DNA of 64,000 nucleotides from CAMYMQ01 sp963730305 (GCA_963730305.1 CAVSRB010000009.1:124001-188000); one strand, 5' to 3'. Shown: positions 7,622 to 16,521, counted from the first letter of the stretch. Notes: generated from the letters alone by a model not told the origin. A program made the numbers and translations.

Positions 7622-9586
7622 TTATCCGGGACTACCACTGTTCAGGCGAGAAACCACGTCGCTCAGCTCTTCCCGGCTGGTGTAGTGGATCGAGATAACC
7701 CCCATATTGTGCGATTCCGAGATCGACACCTTGAGGCCGAGCAGGTGCGACAAATGGTGCTCGAGCAGCTCGGTGGTGACGACGCCCTTCTTCGCCTGCG
7801 GCGGCGCCTTCGCGGCGGGCTCGGGCGTCGCCTTAGGCTCGGGCCTCGCGGTGGGCTCGGGCTTCGGCGCCGGCGGCTCGGCCGGCGCAGCCTCGTTCGC
7901 CGGCGGCGCTTCCACGGGCGCGGCGATGGTGACCTCGACCTCGTTTATTTCGGGCGTCTCGATCAGGTCGAGCGCGTCCTCGGGGACGTCGTCGAAGACG
8001 AGGTCGGCGTCGGCCTCGTCGAAGGGCGGCGCCTCTTCGGCCGGGCCCGTCGACGACCCTGTCACGGCAGCGATCGAGGTGGCGAAACTCTCCCGGTCGA
8101 ACCGGGTCTCGGGGCCGAAACCGACGTCGCCGTCGAACGCCGTGGCATCCCCCGCGACCGCCGCGTAGCCGGCCCCGGCAACACGTTCGCGCTCGCTCTC
8201 GCCCAGGTCGAGGTCGACCGCGTCGAGATCGACCTTCTCGGCCCGCTCGGCCTTGATCGTGGCGGTGCGGACGAGCTGCTCGGTCTGGTAGATGTCGAGC
8301 CGCTTGGCGATGACCTCGCGGGCCAGTCCCTCTGCATTGGGCGCGTCGAGCAGGGCCCGGGCGTGTAGCGCGGTCAGTTCGCCCCGCTCCAGCATGTCGC
8401 GGACCGACCGCGGCAGGCTGAGGACGCGGACCATGGTCGCGACGTGGGCCGGCGGCTTGCCGACCATGCGGGCGACCTGTTCGGTCGACATGCTCGCCTC
8501 GCTCATCAGCGACAGGTAGATGCCGGCCTCGGTCAGCGGCGACAGCGGCCCGCGCTTGAGCCGCGCGCTCATCGCCAGGCGGATGGCCTCCTCGTCGGAG
8601 GCCTCGTGGATCAGCACCGGCAGTTCGCGGATATGGGCGCGGCGCGCGGCGTGCCAGCGCTCGACGCCGACGATGACCTCGAACACGTTGCGCTCGTCGG
8701 GGCTGGGGCGGACCAGCAACGGCTCCAGCGTGCGGCTGTCGCGCCAGGCGTCGAACGCGCCCTGGATCGCCTCCTCGCTGGCCTGGTTGAGCGCGCTCAG
8801 CCGGCTCGGCCGCAGCGCCTCGGTCGGCATGTTCCGGCGCGGCGACACCTCGGCGGGCTGATCCGGCTCGGCCGGTTTCGCCGGCGGGGCGGGCTCCGGG
8901 ATGGCAGCGGCCGGCACCGGTCGCGGCGGCTCGGGCGCGGCCGACGGGACTTCGGCCAGATGCACCCCGGCCGGCGGCACCTCGGCCAACTCGGTCTTGG
9001 CCGGCTGGGGCTCGGCGGGCCCGCCGTTGGCCGGCTCGCTCTTCGCCAGCTCGCTCTTGGCGGGCTCGCTTGGCGGGCTGGCCGCCGGGGCCGCATCGGC
9101 TGCCGCGACCGCGGGTTCCGAGGCGGCGTCCGGTGTGGCGGTATCGTCGTCCTCCGCCTTCGGCGGCGGCGACGTCACCAGCGTCTTGTCCTCGTCGGCG
9201 TCGGGCTCTTCCGCCGCGTCGGCGCGTGCCGTCGCGGTCTCGGCGGCCGGCTCGGCCTGGAATTCGACGTCGGTCCCGACCCGAGGTTCGGCCTCTGGTT
9301 CGGCGCGCGCTTCGGGCTCGGGTTCCGGCGTGGACTCGGGGATTGGCTCCGGCGCGCGCGGCTCGGCCGTCGCCGCGGCGCCATTGCCGGGCGCGGCGAT
9401 CTGCATGATCGCGGTGTCGAGGGGCACGGCCTCGCGCCCCTTCAGCTCCATGGTGCTCTTGTACTTGATGAGCTGGGCCAGCCAGGTGTCGAGCTCCATG
9501 CCGGCCGCTTCGGCCGCCAGTTCGGCAGCCTGCCGCGCCTCGGGGGAGATGCCGACGAAGGCCCAGGAGGACTGGGGTTCGGTCAT
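7622..9586 (-). CDS. Divergent ParB-like DNA-binding protein with a long acidic Pro/Ala-rich insert
   Basis: This 654-residue protein begins with a short helical module (residues about 16-40) like those in the next gene. A low-complexity Glu/Pro/Ala-rich linker follows (about 75-250). The ParB/Spo0J N-terminal domain (about 251-345) has GVERWHAARRAHIRELPVLI where canonical ParB has a GERRxRA box, and ARLKRGPLSPLTEA where canonical ParB has the arginine-rich second box. A helix-turn-helix region follows (about 345-400, STEQVARMVGKPPAHV). The last 55 residues (TELLEHHLSHLLGLKVSIS) resemble the ParB dimerization domain. No parA or parS-like array is adjacent. It may be a chromosome- or nucleoid-associated ParB paralogue; CTP binding is doubtful given the altered box. 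Confidence 0.8.
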   Translation of the reverse strand: MTEPQSSWAFVGISPEARQAAELAAEAAGMELDTWLAQLIKYKSTMELKGREAVPLDTAIMQIAAPGNGAAATAEPRAPEPIPESTPEPEPEARAEPEAEPRVGTDVEFQAEPAAETATARADAAEEPDADEDKTLVTSPPPKAEDDDTATPDAASEPAVAAADAAPAASPPSEPAKSELAKSEPANGGPAEPQPAKTELAEVPPAGVHLAEVPSAAPEPPRPVPAAAIPEPAPPAKPAEPDQPAEVSPRRNMPTEALRPSRLSALNQASEEAIQGAFDAWRDSRTLEPLLVRPSPDERNVFEVIVGVERWHAARRAHIRELPVLIHEASDEEAIRLAMSARLKRGPLSPLTEAGIYLSLMSEASMSTEQVARMVGKPPAHVATMVRVLSLPRSVRDMLERGELTALHARALLDAPNAEGLAREVIAKRLDIYQTEQLVRTATIKAERAEKVDLDAVDLDLGESERERVAGAGYAAVAGDATAFDGDVGFGPETRFDRESFATSIAAVTGSSTGPAEEAPPFDEADADLVFDDVPEDALDLIETPEINEVEVTIAAPVEAPPANEAAPAEPPAPKPEPTARPEPKATPEPAAKAPPQAKKGVVTTELLEHHLSHLLGLKVSISESHNMGVISIHYTSREELSDVVSRLNSGSPG

Positions 9587-9755
9587 GCCAATTCGAGCTT
9601 GTGACTGAATAAACGAGGGTATTTCGACTGCGGAGACTTTAACATCAATTTACGAATACAGGAAATCAACGGTTTCCATTGGCGGGCCATTCGGCTGTGC
9701 CCGGCCCTTGTAACCCCCCGGGCGCGTCTTTATTTTGCCGCCAGACGGCGCCTGC

Positions 9756-9829
9756 TGGGGCGTGGCCAAGCGGTAAGGCATCGGGTTTTGGTCCCGTGAT
9801 CGCAGGTTCGAATCCTGCCGCCCCAGCCA
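9756..9829 (+). tRNA. tRNA-Gln (anticodon TTG)
   Basis: The 74-base cloverleaf has acceptor arms TGGGGCG and CGCCCCA, a T-loop GGTTCGAATCC, and an anticodon stem CGGG/CCCG around the loop TTTTGGT, giving anticodon TTG. The 3' CCA is encoded. It closely resembles the E. coli glutamine tRNA in the D-arm and anticodon arm. It lies alone between the ParB-like gene and a DUF4337 gene. Confidence 0.96.
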
Positions 9830-10005
9830 ACCTTTCTCACGCGCGAAGCGCATTCGAAGCATGGCGCCGCTGCGAGAGTGCGGTCATCGCGACGCCCGCG
9901 CGCAGCCCGGTCCGGGCCCCTCACGAGATCCATGGCGTCCGCCCCGGCGCTCCGCTATAAGCGGGCGCTTTTCCGCGTGTCCCCCTCTCTCGTGGAACCC
10001 CCGAA

Positions 10006-10614
10006 ATGAAGCCCGAAGAAAGTCACGACTCCATCATGGACGCCGGCGGCGGCGATGCGCTCAGGTCGAAGCGCGGCCGGCTGGTCGCGGTCTACATCTC
10101 GCTGCTCGCCGTGGTCCTGGCGGTCGGCGCGCTGGGCGGCTCGAACGCCACCAAGGACGTCATCAACAACAACATCGCGGCAACCAACCTGTTCGCCTTC
10201 TTCCAGGCCAAGAACATCCGCCAGAGCGGCTACAAGCTGGCGGTCGACAACCTGACCGCGCTGACCCGCAACAGCGCGCTGCCCGAACCGGCGCGCAAGC
10301 AGGTCGAGGGGCTGATCGCCCGCTACCGCGCCACCATCGCCCGGCTGGAGAGCGAACCGGCGACCCGCGAGGGCAAGCGCGAGCTGCTCGTCCGAGCGCG
10401 GGCGTTCGAGAAGGCGCGCGACCGCGCCCAGGCCAAGGACCCCTATTTCGACTACAGCCAGGCGCTGCTGCAGATCGCCATCGTGGTCGCCTCGGCGAGC
10501 CTGGTGGTCGGCTCGACCTACCTGCTCTGGGTCAGCGCGGGGTTGAGCTTGTTCGGCCTGGTGCTGCTGATCAACGCCTTCACCCTGGTGGCGCGGATCG
10601 GATTCCTGGAATAG
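10006..10614 (+). CDS. DUF4337 family membrane protein
   Basis: This 202-residue protein has one transmembrane segment near residues 25-43 (VAVYISLLAVVLAVGALGG). A conserved-looking central region follows (ATNLFAFFQAKNIRQS, about residues 58-75), then two further hydrophobic stretches near the C-terminus (LLQIAIVVASASLVVGSTYL and LSLFGLVLLINAFTLV). This pattern matches the DUF4337 family, whose function is unknown. The ATG at 10006 follows a plain promoter region after tRNA-Gln. It converges with the hydratase gene and shows no operon partner. Confidence 0.8.
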   Translation: MKPEESHDSIMDAGGGDALRSKRGRLVAVYISLLAVVLAVGALGGSNATKDVINNNIAATNLFAFFQAKNIRQSGYKLAVDNLTALTRNSALPEPARKQVEGLIARYRATIARLESEPATREGKRELLVRARAFEKARDRAQAKDPYFDYSQALLQIAIVVASASLVVGSTYLLWVSAGLSLFGLVLLINAFTLVARIGFLE

Positions 10615-10668
10615 CCACGGTCCTTGGAAACGCGCGCGGCGAGCGCATCGAAGGGCGCCGTCCGTCCA

Positions 10669-11442
10669 TCAAACGAAGGTGGCGACGGCGCTGCCGAACG
10701 GGTCGAACCGCGCCTCGGCGCGCAGCGGGCGGTCGATCGTGTATTGGCGGGTGAACGACCCGGTCATCACCACCGATCCGGCCTCGACCGCGCGGTCGTA
10801 GAGGGCGAGCTTGTTGGCGAGCCAGACGATCGAGGCGAGCGGGCTCGATTCCATCACCGCCGACCCCGGCGCCTTTTCCTGGAATTCGCCGTCGACGAAG
10901 ATCTCGACCGTGGCCTTGCCGAGGTCGTGGACCGCCGGGTCGAACGGCGTCTCGGCGCCGACCACGTAGGCGCGCTGCTGGCCGTTGTCGGCGGTCATCG
11001 AATAGAGGCCGTCCATGTTGTTGGGGCCGCGCGCCTCGATGATCTCCATCGCCGGCGCGACCGCGCTGACGGCGTCGCGCACGTCGTCCTCGGTGACGGT
11101 CGGGCCGCGCAGGGTCTTGCCGACGGTCAGGCACAGCTCGTTCTCCCAGCCGGGCCGGGTCAGCTCGGCGACCGGGAACTCGACGCCGCTCTGCCAGCGG
11201 CCCTGCTCGTAGAGCACGGCGAAGACCGGCTCGGGCAGGTCGAACTGCTCGCGGATGGCGCGGGCGGTCAGGCCGACCTTCCAGCCCGACTGGCGCTGTC
11301 CCTCGGCGGCGTGGCGGTCGATCAGCGCGAGGTTGATGCGATAGGCGCTGTCCTGGTCGAGCTGCGGCTCCAGGTGCAACGGGTAGGGGCCGCCGTGCCG
11401 GGCGTCCCAGAACGCCTCGACGGCGGCTTCGAAATCGAGCAT
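10669..11442 (-). CDS. 2-keto-4-pentenoate hydratase / fumarylacetoacetase-fold family protein
   Basis: This 257-residue protein belongs to the MhpD/XylJ/HpcG group, which hydrate 2-hydroxypenta-2,4-dienoate-type products or decarboxylate 4-oxalocrotonate in meta-cleavage pathways. Typical features are the N-terminal SGWKVGLTARAIREQ region, ENELCLTVGKTLRGP, and the metal-binding segment AVAPAMEIIEAR. Full family length is present. The downstream neighbours (GST, hydroxyacid dehydrogenase, Rieske oxygenase) suit aromatic or dicarboxylic acid catabolism, but no ring-cleavage extradiol enzyme is adjacent, so the substrate is unknown. The glutathione transferase gene is 55 bases upstream on the same strand. 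Confidence 0.85.
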   Translation of the reverse strand: MLDFEAAVEAFWDARHGGPYPLHLEPQLDQDSAYRINLALIDRHAAEGQRQSGWKVGLTARAIREQFDLPEPVFAVLYEQGRWQSGVEFPVAELTRPGWENELCLTVGKTLRGPTVTEDDVRDAVSAVAPAMEIIEARGPNNMDGLYSMTADNGQQRAYVVGAETPFDPAVHDLGKATVEIFVDGEFQEKAPGSAVMESSPLASIVWLANKLALYDRAVEAGSVVMTGSFTRQYTIDRPLRAEARFDPFGSAVATFV

Positions 11443-11497
11443 GGGGGTCCTTCGCGTCCGTGAATCGAATCGACACTATCGGCGGGGCGGCCGCGCC

Positions 11498-12169
11498 TCA
11501 AGCGGAGTGAACGATACCCTGCTCCCGCTCCCGCGCACGGCGGACCTGTGCCGCCTCCATCTCGTCCAGGATCGCCGCGACGTGGGGATCGGTGGCGACG
11601 GCCTGCCAGTAGGCGGCGAGCCGCGGCAGCCCGGCGAACGGTTCGCCGCCCTCGAACAGGCCCGCCGAGCGCCGGACGAAGAACAAGAGCGGGACCAGCG
11701 CGGCGTCGGCGGTGCTCAGCCGGCCGCCGACCGCATGGCCGCCGCCGTCGAGATAGTGGTCGATCCAGGCGAGCGCGTCGCGCAGGGGCGGCAGCGCGCG
11801 AGCGACGGCCGCCGGGTCCGGCGTCGCCACCTTGGCCTCCTCGAACAGCGCCTTGAGCGCGTCGGACAGATAGAGGTCGGCGAGGCGGGCGAGCAGCCGC
11901 GCCCGCGCCCGGTCCTCGGCGGTGTCGGGGCGCAGCGGCGGGTCGGGGAAGCGGTCCTCGAGATATTCCATGATCACCTCGCACTCGGGGATCACGGTGC
12001 CGTCGTCGAGCTCCAGCGCCGGGACCAGGCCGACCGGCGTCAGCGCGCCATACGCGGCCGAATGCGGACCGTCCGGCGGCGGCACGCAGTCGATCGCGAG
12101 CCCCTTGGCCCGGATCGCGAGCCGCACCCGCGCGGCGAAGGGGGAATGGTCGAGGTCGTAGAGCTTCAT
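11498..12169 (-). CDS. Glutathione S-transferase family protein
   Basis: This is a 223-residue cytosolic GST-like protein. The N-terminal thioredoxin-fold domain begins MKLYDLDHSPFAARVRLAIR and carries the glutathione-binding turn VGLVPALELDDGTVIPECEVI; an all-helical C-terminal domain follows. ATG 12169 is preferred over two upstream in-frame ATGs because GAGGAAGG sits about 8 bases before it. Bacterial GSTs of this type may isomerize maleylpyruvate or maleylacetoacetate, or detoxify electrophiles. A maleylpyruvate isomerase role would complement the gentisate-type genes 12 kb away, but nothing here proves it. Confidence 0.85.
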   Translation of the reverse strand: MKLYDLDHSPFAARVRLAIRAKGLAIDCVPPPDGPHSAAYGALTPVGLVPALELDDGTVIPECEVIMEYLEDRFPDPPLRPDTAEDRARARLLARLADLYLSDALKALFEEAKVATPDPAAVARALPPLRDALAWIDHYLDGGGHAVGGRLSTADAALVPLLFFVRRSAGLFEGGEPFAGLPRLAAYWQAVATDPHVAAILDEMEAAQVRRAREREQGIVHSA

Positions 12170-12274
12170 CGGTCGGGCCTTCCTCATGGCTGCCGCGCGC
12201 GCCGGGCGCTCGACAGCGGCGGTGATTCGCAATAACCCGTTTGGCGAAGGCCGGGCAACCATCGCGGGGGATCA

Positions 12275-13312
12275 ATGGGCAACGGGGATTCGACGCTGCG
12301 CGTGCTGTTTCCGGACGCGCCGTTCGAAACGCTGGACGTCGAGCAGGCGGCGCTCGGCGACGGCGTGACCATCGACCACTTCCGCGAGACCGACGCCGCG
12401 GCCGTGCCCGAGGAGAGCTGGGCGGCCTGCGACGCCATCATCCTTTACCACCTAATGCCGATGCCCGAGGCGGTGCTGACGCGGGCGCCGCGCTGCCGCA
12501 TCCTGGTCCGCGCCGGGGTCGGCTTCGACAGCGTCGACCTGGCGGCGGCGGGCAAGCTGGGTATTCCCGTCTGCAACGTGCCCGACTACGGCACCACCGA
12601 TGTCGCCGACCACGCCATCGCGCTGATGCTGGGGCTGCGCCGGGCGCTGCCTTTCCTGAGCGACCGCCTGCGCACCGACCCGGTCGGCAACTGGGACTTC
12701 GCGGCGACGCCGATGACCCAGCAACGGCTGCGCGGCCAGACGGTCGGCATCGTCGGGCTCGGCCGGATCGGGCTCGCCGCCGCGCGGCGCGCCGCGGCCT
12801 TCGACATGCCGGTCGGGTTCTACGACCCCTACCTGCCGGTGGGGCAGGATCTGGCGTCGGGCTACCGCCGCTTCGACACGCTCGACGACCTGCTCGGCTG
12901 GGCCGACGTGGTCAGCGTCCACACGCCGCTGACCGGCGAGACGCGCGGGATGTTCGACGCGGCCGCCTTCGCGGCGATGAAGCCGGGGGCGATCCTGGTC
13001 AACACGGCGCGGGGGCCGATCGTCGACATCGACGCGCTCCACGACGCCCTGCGCAGCGGCCGTCTCGGCGGCGCCGGGCTCGACGTGCTGCCGGTGGAGC
13101 CGCCCGACCCGGCCCACCCGCTGATCGCCGCCTTCGCCGCCGACGCGGACTGGCTGCGCGGCCGGCTCTATCTCACGCCCCATGCGGCCTTCGCCTGTCC
13201 CCAAAGCCTGCACGACCTGCGCCGGCTCACCGGCGTGACGGTGCGCGCGTATGTCGACCACGGCCGGCTGCGCGCCTGTGTGAACGAAGGGCTGCTGGTC
13301 AATCCGCGCTGA
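12275..13312 (+). CDS. D-isomer-specific 2-hydroxyacid dehydrogenase (CtBP-like subgroup)
   Basis: This 345-residue NAD-dependent oxidoreductase has the Rossmann motif GLGRIG at residues 161-166. The catalytic arginine lies in NTARGPIVD, an acidic residue in VLPVEPPDPAHP, and the histidine in LTPHAAFACPQS. The segment VPDYGTTDVADHAIALMLGL is typical of the CtBP/C-terminal-binding-protein-like group and less so of lactate or phosphoglycerate dehydrogenases. The ATG at 12275 follows GGGGG and is divergent from the GST gene. The substrate is unknown. The gene ends just before a palindromic repeat. Confidence 0.88.
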   Translation: MGNGDSTLRVLFPDAPFETLDVEQAALGDGVTIDHFRETDAAAVPEESWAACDAIILYHLMPMPEAVLTRAPRCRILVRAGVGFDSVDLAAAGKLGIPVCNVPDYGTTDVADHAIALMLGLRRALPFLSDRLRTDPVGNWDFAATPMTQQRLRGQTVGIVGLGRIGLAAARRAAAFDMPVGFYDPYLPVGQDLASGYRRFDTLDDLLGWADVVSVHTPLTGETRGMFDAAAFAAMKPGAILVNTARGPIVDIDALHDALRSGRLGGAGLDVLPVEPPDPAHPLIAAFAADADWLRGRLYLTPHAAFACPQSLHDLRRLTGVTVRAYVDHGRLRACVNEGLLVNPR

Positions 13313-13332
13313 CGTTGCGCGAAGGGCTCGAA

Positions 13333-13444
13333 CGTCCCTCGATACGCGCGCTTTGCGCGCTACTCGGGATGAGGGGGAAACAGTTGCCAAGACCAAAACC
13401 TCATCCCGAGTAGGCCGGGCGAAGCGCGGCCGTATCGAGGGACG
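13333..13444. repeat. Palindromic repeat family A, copy 1
   Basis: Inverted arms CGTCCCTCGATACG (13333-13346) and CGTATCGAGGGACG (13431-13444) enclose a second inverted pair built on CTACTCGGGATGAGG and CCTCATCCCGAGTAG. A closely similar element lies at 30616-30717. Both sit in intergenic gaps, here between convergent genes, so this copy could also act as a terminator or mRNA-end stabilizer. Confidence 0.85.
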
Positions 13445-13462
13445 TTGGGCCCGGCACCACGC

Positions 13463-13960
13463 TCAGAACGGGATCGACATCGCGTCGTGGACGGCTTCGG
13501 CGTCGATCAGGTCGACGCGCTTGAGCCGGATGCGGAAGCCGGCACCGTCGCCATCGTCGGGGACGAGGGTGTGCTGGACCCGGCCGCGGTGGACCCGCTC
13601 GCCCGCCGGCCGCCACTCGGCCATCGTCACCGTCGAGCGCACCGCGATGGCGCCGTCGTCCGGCTGCTCCGGCGCCAGGTGGACGTTGGCGACCGTGTGA
13701 ACGGTGCGCGACGGCGGGGTCTGGGCGTGGATGCGCGGGTGGCGCAGCCGGTCGATGCGCGCCTGGATGTTCTTCTTGTCGTCGAGGAACAGCGAGACCT
13801 CCGTCTTCCACTCGGTCTGGTCCGGCCGCGCCGGCACCCAGTAGAGCCCGTCCTCGGCGAACAGGTCGCGCCAGTCCTCGAAGCGCCGCTCGTCGAGCAG
13901 CCACGCCTCGCGATAGAGGAAGGTCTCGATCCGGCGCAACAGCGCCACCTCGTCGCTCAT
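13463..13960 (-). CDS. Aromatic-ring-hydroxylating dioxygenase, beta (small) subunit
   Basis: This 165-residue protein has the nuclear-transport-factor-2-like fold of Rieske oxygenase small subunits. Typical stretches are FLYREAWLLDERRFEDWRDL at the N-terminus, the central LFLDDKKNIQARIDRLR, and SRTVHTVANV. The ATG overlaps the stop of the alpha-subunit gene (ATGA), so the two are translationally coupled and should form an alpha3-beta3 type complex. The subunit is structural; substrate preference lies mainly in the alpha subunit. Downstream is the family A palindrome. Confidence 0.93.
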   Translation of the reverse strand: MSDEVALLRRIETFLYREAWLLDERRFEDWRDLFAEDGLYWVPARPDQTEWKTEVSLFLDDKKNIQARIDRLRHPRIHAQTPPSRTVHTVANVHLAPEQPDDGAIAVRSTVTMAEWRPAGERVHRGRVQHTLVPDDGDGAGFRIRLKRVDLIDAEAVHDAMSIPF

Positions 13961-15297
13961 TCGGCGGCGACCCCGGCAGCGACCTCCGCCGGGGGCGGGT
14001 CCAGCATCAGGCCGCGCCACGCGGCGTACTGGTTGCGCATCGGCAGCTCGCTGGAGCCCGGCGCCTGCCAGCCGCCGCGGTTGTCGGGCCGGTCGGCGTC
14101 CGCGCCGTTGGCGAAGATGTTCCACGCGCGGCCCGGGGTGCCGAAGGATGCCTGGGTGCGGCCGTAGATCTCCAGGTCGTCGGTGAGGATCAGCGACGAC
14201 GGCGCGTTGACGGTGTCGAGGAAGCGGATCGCGACCTCGAAGAACTCGTCGGGCGCCCCGACCAGGCGCATCGGATAGACGTAGATCTCGGTCCGGTCGA
14301 CCGCGACCGGGTGCAGCACCTTGATCTGCTGGAAGAAGGCCTGGACCGACAGGCTCGGATAGAGGATGCCCTGGTGCCGGTTGACGGCGAGGATCTCCGC
14401 GGCGCGCGCGGGGCCGTAGGCCGCGTCCATCGCCGCGCGGTAGTCGGCCATCGCCTGGTCGCTGATCGCGCGCTCGACGGGCAGCCCGCCCATGTAGCTG
14501 TGGCCGTTGGGATAGGCCCACACCCCGGCGCGTTCCAGGAACTCGTTGCTGGCGCCGTTGGCCTTCATGATGTCGTCGGGGGTGAAGCGCTCGGCTTCGT
14601 CTTCCGGGGACGCCGCGGCGATCGAGCTCTCGTGGACGAAGGCCGGGTGAGCCAGGTCGTTGAGGTTCTCGAGCTGGAGCTTCCAGTTGCCGTGGACCAC
14701 GTGCTTGTGGACGCCGCCGGCGAACTCGACCCGCCCTTCGGGCGAGCGGTCGCACAGGTCGTCGAGGATCGACGCCGCCGGCCCGAGCCAGTCCACGACC
14801 CCCGGGCCGTCCTCGGCCATCGTGGCGAAGACGAAGCCGCGGTAGGCCTCGACCCGCGCCGGCCGGGCGAGGCCGAGGTCCGGGTCCTTGAGGTCGAAGC
14901 CGGCCGGGTAGCTCTTGCCCAGCGGCACGCCGACCAGCCGGCCGTCGGCGGCATAGGTCCAGCCGTGATAGGGGCAGCGGAAGCGCGCCGCGCGGCCCCT
15001 GGCCTCGTTGCACACCCGGGTGCCGCGGTGGCTGCACCGGTTGAACAACACGTTGATCGCGCCGTCGCGGCCGCGGGCGACGATGACCGGCTCGCGGCCC
15101 ATCCGGGTGGTGATGAAGTCGCCCGGCTCGGGCACCTGGCTGTCGTGGCCGACGAAGATCCAGGCGCGGCCCCACAGCCGCGTCATCTCCAGCTCGAAGA
15201 TCGCGGGGTCGGTGTAGACGCGGTCGTGGACGCGGTCGTCGCGCACGAGCCGGGCGAGCTCGTGCGTCGGTACGGCCGCTTCCGAATCGGTGCTCAT
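13957..15297 (-). CDS. Aromatic-ring-hydroxylating dioxygenase, alpha (large, Rieske) subunit
   Basis: This 446-residue catalytic subunit has a Rieske 2Fe-2S centre C88-x-H90 ... C108-x2-H111. The mononuclear iron site is shown by N-D-L-A-H-P-A-F-V-H near residues 213-222 (bridging Asp214, ligands His217 and His222). It inserts O2 into an aromatic acid or related ring, using electrons from a reductase. No ferredoxin or reductase gene is next to it. The TRAP transporter divergent from it suggests an organic-acid substrate, but I cannot name one; anthranilate-, salicylate- and phthalate-type enzymes are all possible. ATG 15297 follows AGAAAGGAAC; a GTG one codon earlier is an alternative. Confidence 0.93.
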   Translation of the reverse strand: MSTDSEAAVPTHELARLVRDDRVHDRVYTDPAIFELEMTRLWGRAWIFVGHDSQVPEPGDFITTRMGREPVIVARGRDGAINVLFNRCSHRGTRVCNEARGRAARFRCPYHGWTYAADGRLVGVPLGKSYPAGFDLKDPDLGLARPARVEAYRGFVFATMAEDGPGVVDWLGPAASILDDLCDRSPEGRVEFAGGVHKHVVHGNWKLQLENLNDLAHPAFVHESSIAAASPEDEAERFTPDDIMKANGASNEFLERAGVWAYPNGHSYMGGLPVERAISDQAMADYRAAMDAAYGPARAAEILAVNRHQGILYPSLSVQAFFQQIKVLHPVAVDRTEIYVYPMRLVGAPDEFFEVAIRFLDTVNAPSSLILTDDLEIYGRTQASFGTPGRAWNIFANGADADRPDNRGGWQAPGSSELPMRNQYAAWRGLMLDPPPAEVAAGVAAE

Positions 15298-15400
15298 CAC
15301 GTTCCTTTCTGCCGCGGCGGGATCGCCGCCATGTTAGGCGCGGGCCGGACCGGCCACAAGCGGCCCCCGGTGCATACGACCTTACCGCGGCGCAACAATA

Positions 15401-15416
15401 TGTTTGATAGCGAACA
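15401..15416. promoter_or_regulatory. Imperfect palindrome in the oxygenase-TRAP divergent promoter region
   Basis: TGTTTG (15401-15406) and CGAACA (15411-15416) are imperfect inverted half-sites separated by four bases, within the 177-base gap between two divergent operons. Position and size suit a dimeric repressor or activator site, but no regulator gene is adjacent and there is no second copy. This is tentative. Confidence 0.3.
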
Positions 15417-15474
15417 GATCGGCCGATAACATCTTTCAATTAATCCGATAACGGAACAGGTAGGAGGGTCTGCA

Positions 15475-16485
15475 ATGACGAAGGGATTTTTCTTTAAATC
15501 GTTGGCGGCCGGCGTTTGCGCGCTCGCGCTGTCGGCCGGCAGCGTCCAGGCGAAGGAAGTGACCCTGCGCGGTCTGTCCTTCCTGCCCAAGCAACTCTCC
15601 TTCACGAAGAGCTTTCTCGAGTTCATCGACATGGTCAACAAGGCCGGCAAGGGCGTCATCCAGATCAAGTATATCGGCGGCCCCGAGGTCATGAAGCAGC
15701 CGCAGATGGGCCAGGCGCTCAAGAACGGCTTCATCGACATCCTGTCGGCGCCCCCGGGCATCTACCTCAACCTGTTCCCCGAGGGTGACGCCATCTTCGG
15801 CAGCACCACGACCCCGCCGCAGGAGCGCGCCAACGGCGGCATCGCGCTGCTCAACAAGGTCATGATCCGGAAGATGAACGCGCGGATCCTGGCGCACGCC
15901 GACGGCGGCTTCGGGTTCCACCTCTTCCTCAAGGAGAAGCCGAAGATGAAGCCCGACGGCAGCCTCGATCTGTCGGGCCTCAAGCTGCGCTCGTCGCCGG
16001 CCTGGCGCGGCTTCATCAACTGGCTGGGCGCGACCGTGGTGATCATCCGGCCGCCGGAGGTCTACACCAGCCTGGAGCGCGGCGTGGTCGACGGCACCGG
16101 CTGGCCGATCAACGGTCTGCGCCAGTTCAAGTGGGACAAGTTCGTGAAGTACCGGATCGATCCGGAATTCATGAGGACCGACATCGTCGTCGCGATCAAC
16201 GAGACCAAGTGGAAGTCGCTGTCGCCGAAGGCCCGGAAGATCCTCCAGGATACCGCGATCAAGTACGAGACGCTGTCCTACGAGCAGCAGAAGAAGATTA
16301 CCGCGGCCGAGGACGCGGCGCTGAAGAAGGAAGGCATGAAGGTCATCACGCTCAAGGGCAAGGCGCGCGAGGAATATCTCAAGCACGCCTACAGCATCCC
16401 GTGGAAGCGGCTCGAGAGCCGGGACAAGACCAACGTCGAGGCGCTCAAGGCCAAGTTCTTCTACCCCGGCCAGACCAAGAAATAG
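15475..16485 (+). CDS. TRAP transporter solute-binding protein (DctP type)
   Basis: This is a 336-residue periplasmic binding protein. A clear Sec signal (about residues 1-26, ending SAGSVQA) precedes the mature sequence KEVTLRGLSFLP. The family's conserved arginine and aromatic binding segment is suggested by LKLRSSPAWRGFINWLGATVV, followed by YTSLERGVVDGTGWPI, a hallmark DctP region. GGAGGG lies about 6 bases before the ATG. It is first in an operon with the small and large permeases and divergent from the Rieske oxygenase genes. It probably captures the carboxylate that the oxygenase attacks; that pairing is inferred from position only. Confidence 0.93.
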   Translation: MTKGFFFKSLAAGVCALALSAGSVQAKEVTLRGLSFLPKQLSFTKSFLEFIDMVNKAGKGVIQIKYIGGPEVMKQPQMGQALKNGFIDILSAPPGIYLNLFPEGDAIFGSTTTPPQERANGGIALLNKVMIRKMNARILAHADGGFGFHLFLKEKPKMKPDGSLDLSGLKLRSSPAWRGFINWLGATVVIIRPPEVYTSLERGVVDGTGWPINGLRQFKWDKFVKYRIDPEFMRTDIVVAINETKWKSLSPKARKILQDTAIKYETLSYEQQKKITAAEDAALKKEGMKVITLKGKAREEYLKHAYSIPWKRLESRDKTNVEALKAKFFYPGQTKK

Positions 16486-16521
16486 GCCGGGTCTCGGCTT
16501 GACGGCGTCGGCCGGTTCCGG

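Noticed and set aside
11498..12262. The upstream-extended start of the GST gene
   Set aside because: The extra 31 residues are unlike GSTs and ATG 12169 has a strong ribosome-binding site.
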